Shown: piece by piece, positions 58,940-64,000 of the stretch
Layout of the letters: every line of letters starts with the position of its first letter
How positions within the stretch are numbered: the stretch's first letter is position 1
Assembly (NCBI GenBank): GCA_009602735.1
Contig: WELA01005328.1
Location: forward strand, 556,238 to 620,237
Length of the DNA stretch: 64,000 nt
Origin: Mesotaenium endlicherianum
Taxonomy: Eukaryota > Streptophyta > Zygnematophyceae > Zygnematales > Mesotaeniaceae
Reading direction: 5' to 3'
Made by a program: the position numbers and the translations under genes
The notes under the pieces: model-generated
What the model was told of the DNA's origin: nothing
The model's database searches: none
Seen by the model: the letters and a program-made list of their open reading frames with translations, nothing else

Positions 58940-60197
58940 ATGACTCAAAAGTCGGAACTCAAGAGGAAGAGAAGGGCGGAAGAGGCACATGCAGAATACT
59001 TGCAATTCCGTGGAGACATCGAATCATCCTCCATCTCCGCTTGGGAATCACAACGACTCCAACAACAACAGGAGGCACAAAAGAAGAAGGAGGAAGAGGA
59101 ACACGCCAGACTGAAGCAGGAAGAAATGGACAGAAAAGCTGCAGAGGAGGCCAAGAAAGCAGAGGAGGAGAGGCAAGCTGAGGAGCTGGGAATTCTTGGC
59201 CAGGGAAACCAGTCAGCTGGACTTTGCGGGGCACTGGTACCCTTGTACTCTTAAAAAGACAGACGCTGCCTTCTTCCAAAAGCCCACTGATTGGCGGTGG
59301 ATGACCATCAACATGAGTGATCAGCAAAAAGACAGGGCGACGGATGAGGATTTCCTGACAGACTTAAAGGGGAACATAGTATTGCCCCCTCACATTGCGG
59401 CTTGGGACCCAAGATTGGATGGAGTCAGAGACTGCATGAGCCAAGAGATGCAGGGGGACAGAAGCAGGGCCCGAGAGTCATTATCCAAAGGGAAGCACGC
59501 TTATGCCAAATGGGCAAGTAAGCAGGGGGAAAAGGACCTCTATGCGGTCCGGACTCAGCAGCCCCCACCAGCACCCAAAAGGGAAAGGTTAGTAGGATAT
59601 TCTTTTTCTCGGGAAGAGCTGGAGAAGCTGACAGAGGAGACCCCAGAAGTCTCAGAGGAACTCGGGGACGGCGAGGAGGAGGAGTCGGAGGAAGACGAGG
59701 AGGAAGACGGGGAGGAAGACGAGGAGGAAGACACTAGCCCCGCAGTGATCCTGACACCTGCCACATCCCCTGTAAGGGAGAAGTCGGGGTTGGCCCCGCA
59801 GCAACTCGCTCAAGAGGAGGATATCACTTGGCTGGGGACTGCCAGAGGACAAACCCCATCTCCAGGCAAGGAGACCCAGTCAGACAGGGCAGACAGGAGG
59901 GCTGCTCGGGAGATAGCCAGAGGCCTGCCAGCATCTCCCTCGCAGAGAGGGCATGTACCCTTGGCTCATGTCATGCAACATCCTTCTGGGATGCCGGTAT
60001 ACGTACCTGTCAGTTTGAGGGCTGCCCAGGAGAAGGCTGCCTCCCTCCAGATTGTGCAGGAGGAAACAGCCCAATTACTGCGTTCTCTGCGAGGTCCTTA
60101 CACGGAACCTCCCTCTCTGACAGGCTTCAGAAGACCCCAAGACAGGAGGAGGTCTGGCTCCCCTGAGTATAGAGCCTCAGGGACATCGCCCTCCTAA
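58940..60197 (+). pseudogene. ORF3 of element 9 (canonical type, core half deleted)
   Basis: ATG at 58940 (MTQKSELKRKRR) opens the coiled coil. Near 59180 a deletion with a GAG microhomology removes about 400 bases (second half of the coil and the first half of the core) and shifts frame. The frame from 59196 to 60197 is then open to the natural end: ARETSQLDFAGHWYPC, DWRWMTIN, LPPHIAAWDPRL, LSKGKHAYAKWASKQGEKD, an acidic Glu/Asp tract, EDITWLGTARGQ, ARGLPASPS, GHVPLAHVMQHP, MPVYVPV and an Arg/Ser end. No membrane segment or signal peptide is seen, and the function is unknown. Confidence 0.82.
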
Positions 60198-60248
60198 TGG
60201 CAGTAGGATGGGGCCGGAAGGGACAGCACACTGTTATTAAGTGTTAGT

Positions 60249-60283
60249 GTTGTCGAGGCGACAACATGATAAGTTGGAGGGGT
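60249..60283 (+). promoter_or_regulatory. Hairpin and polypurine tract of element 9
   Basis: GTTGTCG-AGG-CGACAAC (60249-60265) lies just upstream of TAAGTTGGAGGGGT (60270-60283), which abuts the 3' LTR. Confidence 0.78.
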
Positions 60284-61004
60284 TGTAACGAATCAGTACA
60301 TTAGTTGATATAATATTCATATAAATATAATAGTTGAATAAGTTCAGCCTGCTGAACTCTAGTTAATGATCAGTCTGCTGGACTTCATATCTAATATCAG
60401 TTTAATGACTCGGCCGAAAGCAGCAGGCTGAAGGCAACTTAAGTCAGCTTGCTGACATATTCTTTGACAGCCAGCTGACTTCCGTACTCGGTAGCAGCGA
60501 ACTGCCTTGATATGCATCTAAGTACGACATGCTAGATGAATGGCCAGATGACATCCCTATGATGGATGGCTATTCGGGATGATGGGAGATGGCGGTGGAT
60601 TTGGTTAACCGAGGTCCTACCAACGTGGTTAACTCCCGGGTAGGCGGTGCCATCGCACTGACCGTTGAACAGTAAACTCATTCCATGTACATATGCTAGG
60701 CATTGCTCTCGAGTTCGGCATTCGGAAACGAGGCCAACTCTCTTGTACAGCTGACTGAGAGCGATCTGAATCCAAGGCGAGAAGCCATTGATATGCACTG
60801 TCTTCTAACCTTGCTTATGTATGAGTTCACTGATTTGCATTATTGATGCTAGTTTACTCGCATTTGGATTACGAGTATCATTCACTGCTAGTGTGTTGTC
60901 CTATGCCGTTTAACCAGTTGACGGAAAATACCATAAAGATTACTTGCTGATATAAAGATCTTTATTAATTGTTAATCGCCTATTTGGTAAGTCAATTCAT
61001 TTCA
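60284..61004 (+). repeat. 3' LTR of element 9 (family A)
   Basis: 721 bp, starting TGTAACGAATC and ending CAATTCATTTCA. It is followed by the second GCGGT copy at 61005-61009. Confidence 0.95.
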
Positions 61005-62221
61005 GCGGTAGACATATTTAGTGATGTACCCAAGTTCTTGAAGAGATTTTTCCAGAAATGGCTTGTGAATCTTGGGTCTCTATCTGACACAATTCTTGAT
61101 GGTAGTCCATGGAGTCGGAAGATGTTGTCAAAGATGAGTCTTGCAAGTTGTGGTGCTGTAGCCTTAGTCGTCGTGGGAATAAAATGAGCCATCTTGGTAA
61201 GTCTGTCCACCACCGTGAGTATTGCATTATGGCCTCGAGGTGTCACGGGCAAGTCCACGATAAGGTCCATTGAGATGTCCGTCCATTGTCTTTCGGGGAT
61301 TGGTAGTGGTTGGAGGAGGCCTCCCGCCTTTTGCGAAGATGGCTTGATTCTTTGGCATGTGTCACAGCTCCTGCAGTACTCCTTGACTTGCTTAGACATG
61401 CCTGGCCAACAATAAGTCCTAGCTAGAACGCCCGTGGTCCTTAGGATTCCAAAGTGTCCTCCAAGAGGGTTGTCGTGTGCTTCTCGTAGAAGCAAGAGCC
61501 GGAGGTCTATGTCACTAGGAACACATCTCTGGCCCGTATCTTGCCTCACCCAATAATTGCCTTCTTGCTTCTTGTATGGGTCCAAGGCTGCTTCTCCGTT
61601 CTTGTAGTAAGGGTCTCTTTCATAGGCGGCTGAAAATTGAGCTTCCAGATCTGTCTTCAGGAATGTCATCACGGCGTTTAATTGCAATAGTATCTCGTGT
61701 GTCGGCTTCTGGATGTCTTGGGTCTGGATATTCTGGATTGCGCGCAAAATACAGATTCTTGAAGTGATGTCATTCTTGATCTTGATAGTACCGGTCCTCC
61801 AATCAACTTGGGGGTTGTGCTTGGTCAACCAAGGCGTCCCTAGGATGACGTCTTACTTGCCCAATTGCATGGGGGAGAACACTACTCTATCCTTGAAGAA
61901 CTTGATAGAGAGTGCCAAGGGGTACGTCTTCTTGGAAGGGGTAGTATAGGAGAATCCATCGGGCATCATAATCTCCTCGTCGTGATCAAGTGTTCGCATA
62001 GTAATACCGTGCTTGGTGGCAAGATCTGCAGCAATGAAGTTGCCTTGAGCTCCGCTATCCACCAAGATGTGGACCTAATCTCCTCCAAGGTAACCTCTCA
62101 AACTCATTGGGGCTGGAACGTCGTCTCCAACGGGGGTCTCCACCTCACTTGTGTTGTTGCCTTCTCGTGAAGTGGGTCTTGGGGTGGTAGGCTCCTGGCC
62201 TACCGGCGCTGTCCGTTTTTT
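61005..62221 (-). pseudogene. Protease and integrase of element 8 (RT and RNase H deleted, protease joined to integrase)
   Basis: On the minus strand after the frameshift site: a linker; protease with canonical VDSGAQGNF (about 62062-62036), ILGTPWLTKHNPQVDW; then, near 61710-61690, a direct join to the integrase N-terminal region (TFLKTDLEAQFSAAYERD). The zinc finger (HDNPLGGHFG, CRSCDTCQR) and DDE core (ISMDLIVDLP, VSDRDPRF) follow, up to NMSTA at 61007 where element 9 interrupts. Stops at 62075-62077 (TAG) and 61853-61855 (TAA) both look like C-to-T changes of Gln codons. The rest is open across the deletion join. Confidence 0.88.
62200..62221 (-). promoter_or_regulatory. -1 frameshift site between gag and pol, element 8
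   Basis: On the minus strand A AAA AAC (62221-62215) is in the gag zero frame and the gag stop TAG follows after GGA CAG CGC CGG. The -1 frame continues into the protease. A AAA AAC is a canonical retroviral slippery heptamer. Confidence 0.75.
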
Positions 62222-63405
62222 GACAACTTTTTGGGGCATGACAGTGCACGATGGCCCTTTTCCTTGCAATAAAAGCAGAGTCCAGCCGTCATGAGAGCTT
62301 CTTTTTCAGCCGGAGAGAGTCTTGCTTTCACTCCTTGCTGGTTTCTTGCATCATAAGTGTCATTGGAGGGTCTTCCACTCTTCCGGGCAGCCGCGGGGTC
62401 CCTTTTAATAACTCCGATTTCCATGGGTGTGGGTCCAGATTCGGATGTGGAAGGGGCTGCGTACACCCGCGTCGTCGGTACCCGTGAAGATGAAGGCACG
62501 GAGTGCTTGAAATCCAAGGTATCCACCTTTTGGGCCACTTCAATGATCTTTGAGAAGTCCGTCAAGTCGCGTAACTCCACTTCCTTTGCCACCTTGGGTT
62601 TGAGGCCAAAGATGTAACGGTCAATCTTCTCCTCGAGAGACATGTTGGGGATCTCAAGAGTGAGGGCGTGAAATCTGGATGTATACTCTTGAACGGACGT
62701 CGTTTGCTTGAGATGGTGGAGCTTTCCTCGGGCAATCTTCTCCGCATTGATGGGCATGAATTGCTTCTTGAGGGCCTCACGAAAATCTGCCCATCTTGCA
62801 TATGATGGTGGGGGCTCTTGGCCGAGCATGGGGTGCGCCATAGCTTGATATATAGCCGCTTGATAGTTACGCCACCATGATGTTGCTGCTCCTCTAAGTA
62901 AGGTAACAGCAAAGGGAACGTAGTCCTCCTCGGGTACTTCAAGGAATGCGAGGTACGTCTCTTCTTGGTAGAGCCATAAATTCATGTTGGCACCTTTCCC
63001 GGGGTTGAAAGTGTCAGGTTTGCCGGGCTTGATGAGTTTCCTTGCTCTCGTTGGCTCTTGTGGAGGCGCTTGAGTCGGGGCTGGATTTCGAGCATTGGTC
63101 GCAACAGGAGCAACCATGGCAGCCATAGCTTCTCTTGACGCTTGCACGATTGCTTCATAGGTGGCCAAGCCCACTTGGTTGTGGACGGTCATTAGGAAGG
63201 CTGCCCACTCATTTGCGGGAACTCCTTGTGGTGGGGTCAACTTTGCTATAGCGGCTGCCACGGGATTTGACGGTGCTCCTCCTTGTGGTGCTTCTTGTTG
63301 TTGCAGATTTTCTTGAGTGGGCTCTCCCATTGGCGCTGGAGGAGAGTGTCTTGGAGAGGAAGAGCTTCCTTCGAAAGCTTGCTGTTGGTCTTAAGGATCG
63401 GCCAT
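62200..63405 (-). pseudogene. gag of element 8 (family B; stop at codon 5)
   Basis: ATG at 63405 (MADP) is followed by TAA at 63393-63391 where element 5 has CAA. Beyond it the frame is open for 376 codons from an internal Met at 63330: a Gln/Pro-rich start, NEWAAFLMTVHN, a retrotransposon gag core (WLYQEETYLAFL, LLRGAATSWWRNY, WADFREALKKQF, LKQTTSVQEYTSRF, IDRYIFGLKP) and a CCHC knuckle CFYCKEKGHRALSC. It ends TAG 62202-62200, just after the heptamer A AAA AAC (62221-62215). Confidence 0.9.
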
Positions 63406-63429
63406 CTTCTTGTGCTACCAAAGTGCCTA

Positions 63430-63441
63430 GCTCCAATACCA
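63430..63441 (-). promoter_or_regulatory. Primer binding site of element 8
   Basis: TGGTATTGGAGC on the minus strand, one base after the LTR, is two mismatches from the plant initiator-Met-tRNA site. Confidence 0.82.
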
Positions 63442-63442
63442 C

Positions 63443-63945
63443 TGTAGTGAGACAGATAGATAAAGTACTTAGTAAAATATAATACTTTATCTATTCAAGA
63501 GAAGGATCTTTCAACACAAGAGGTAGCTTCTTGAAAGAGAAATGGCTTCTTGAAAGTTAATATGTTTCTGGATTTTGGCAAGTACAAGAGTGAATCTGGA
63601 ATGTCTTTCTATGTTCTAGCTCTTGTTTATATACTTGCTACATAAGTAATTTCTAGGAAAGTGTATGTTGATGTGTTGGCACCCAATACATCCCAAAACT
63701 TGCCACCTCTTTCTAGAATAATGTACACATGTCCTTTTGACCTAAAAATGGCACAGTTGACTTTTGCCACATGGAGTTCTTCTAGGTCTTTCCTCTAACT
63801 TCGAAAATGCCTTGGAAGGTTCAAAGGACATGAACCAAGTTACTAGAGTACCTATTCACACTTGACTCCACACAATACTACTCCAAATATATTTGAAAAC
63901 ATTACAATACATGCAAACTAATATATAATTACTCAAATCACTACA
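63443..63945 (-). repeat. 5' LTR of element 8 (family B)
   Basis: 503 bp, the same length as 50411-50913, with about 18 differences by eye. Confidence 0.94.
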
Positions 63946-64000
63946 CAGGACCACTACCTACACTGCCACCACCGGTCGAGATCGATGATGTATTGGAGTA
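63946..64000 (+). mobile_element. Element 7 continuation (family C), with right copy of TSD CAGGA
   Basis: CAGGA (63946-63950) is the second half of the element 8 duplication. The following bases read PLPTLPPPVEIDDVLEY in frame with the integrase C-terminus left at 50405, approaching a chromodomain. The element runs off the window. Confidence 0.85.

Larger units (their letters stand above)
52602..61004 (+). mobile_element. Element 9: family A Ty3/gypsy chromovirus, complete with TSD
   Basis: 8,403 bp with two 721-bp LTRs (52602-53322 and 60284-61004) and the perfect duplication GCGGT. Order: LTR, PBS, gag, pol with chromodomain, spacer with two PPT-like motifs, ORF3, hairpin, PPT, LTR. It sits in the integrase of element 8 in the opposite orientation. 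The LTRs differ at about 48 of 721 positions by eye (near 6.7 percent). Confidence 0.97.
50411..63945 (-). mobile_element. Element 8: family B Ty3/gypsy, minus strand, RT-less, interrupted by element 9
   Basis: LTRs of 503 bp each (50411-50913 and 63443-63945) are flanked by the perfect duplication CAGGA. Minus-strand order: 5' LTR, PBS, gag, protease, integrase, chromodomain, long 3' spacer, PPT, 3' LTR. RT and RNase H are missing. The integrase is split by element 9 at 52602-61004. The LTRs differ at about 18 of 503 positions (3.6 percent) by eye. Confidence 0.95.

Noticed and set aside
58648-59181. Alternative frame over the start of ORF3 (177 codons), also open in element 2
   Set aside because: It is the overlapping frame of a Lys/Glu/Gln-rich repeat-like coding region, and its start lies upstream in the spacer. 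I judged it a shadow, though it could be an upstream ORF on a spliced RNA.
58940-60197. ORF3 as a retroviral envelope gene
   Set aside because: The position fits, but there is no signal peptide, transmembrane helix, Cys pattern or cleavage site; the protein is charged and coiled-coil.
1-64000. tRNA, rRNA, CRISPR-like arrays or bacterial operons
   Set aside because: None seen; short direct repeats in the window are LTRs, contig overlaps or microsatellites.

Overview
The window is nuclear DNA from a green-lineage eukaryote, most likely an alga or early-diverging plant with a repeat-rich genome. This rests on spliced GT-AG genes with GC-rich exons, a SWI/SNF ATPase whose flanks match the plant CHR12/CHR23 (MINUSCULE) type, and chromodomain Ty3/gypsy retrotransposons with plant-like initiator-Met-tRNA primer sites. 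The species cannot be named from the sequence.

Region 1 (1-13567) is genic and GC-rich. A SNF2-family chromatin remodeller runs on the + strand (40-5782, 5' end outside the window, six visible exons). A PP2C-type protein phosphatase runs convergently on the - strand (13567-7008, ten inferred exons) and has a long serine-rich N-terminal extension. I found no other gene there.

Region 2 (about 15327-64000) is a pile of nested Ty3/gypsy LTR retrotransposons. Family A (LTR about 720 bp, ends TGTAATGAATC / GATTCATTTCA) has six copies or fragments: 15327-18688 (+), 18689-27492 (-), 27493-32683 (+), 32684-41608 (+), 42240-about 48627 (-) and 52602-61004 (+). Family B (LTR 503 bp, ends TGTAGTG / CACTACA) has a 5' fragment at 41609-42239 (+) and an element at 50411-63945 (-) that is split by the last family A copy. 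A third family (C) is the oldest host (about 48630-50410 plus 63951-64000, +). The inner nest is proven by two perfect target-site duplications: CAGGA around the family B element and GCGGT around the family A element inside its integrase. All copies are broken by stops, frameshifts and deletions.

The most interesting feature is an extra sense ORF (here ORF3, about 555 codons before decay) in family A, between the chromodomain end of pol and the 3' LTR. It has a coiled-coil N-terminus, a conserved core, an acidic tract and a very conserved C-terminal motif, and no transmembrane segment, so it does not look like an envelope gene. One element (32684-41608) carries a strongly diverged version although its LTRs, gag and pol are close to the other copies. 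Both versions start right after a CAG|G splice-acceptor-like site with a CTAAC-type branch sequence. The cassette is bracketed by copies of TAAGTTGGAGGG, the polypurine-tract sequence, and a conserved GTTGTCG hairpin lies beside the 3' copy. Families A and B each show a canonical -1 ribosomal frameshift heptamer at the gag end. Family A has a fixed Asp-Gly-Gly in place of the protease Asp-Thr/Ser-Gly.

Several places need caution. Seven single N characters mark contig joins, and at least four are flanked by a duplicated overlap. Two family A elements (18689-27492 and 32684-41608) have unmatched flanks, so they are either recombinants or assembly chimaeras through near-identical LTRs.
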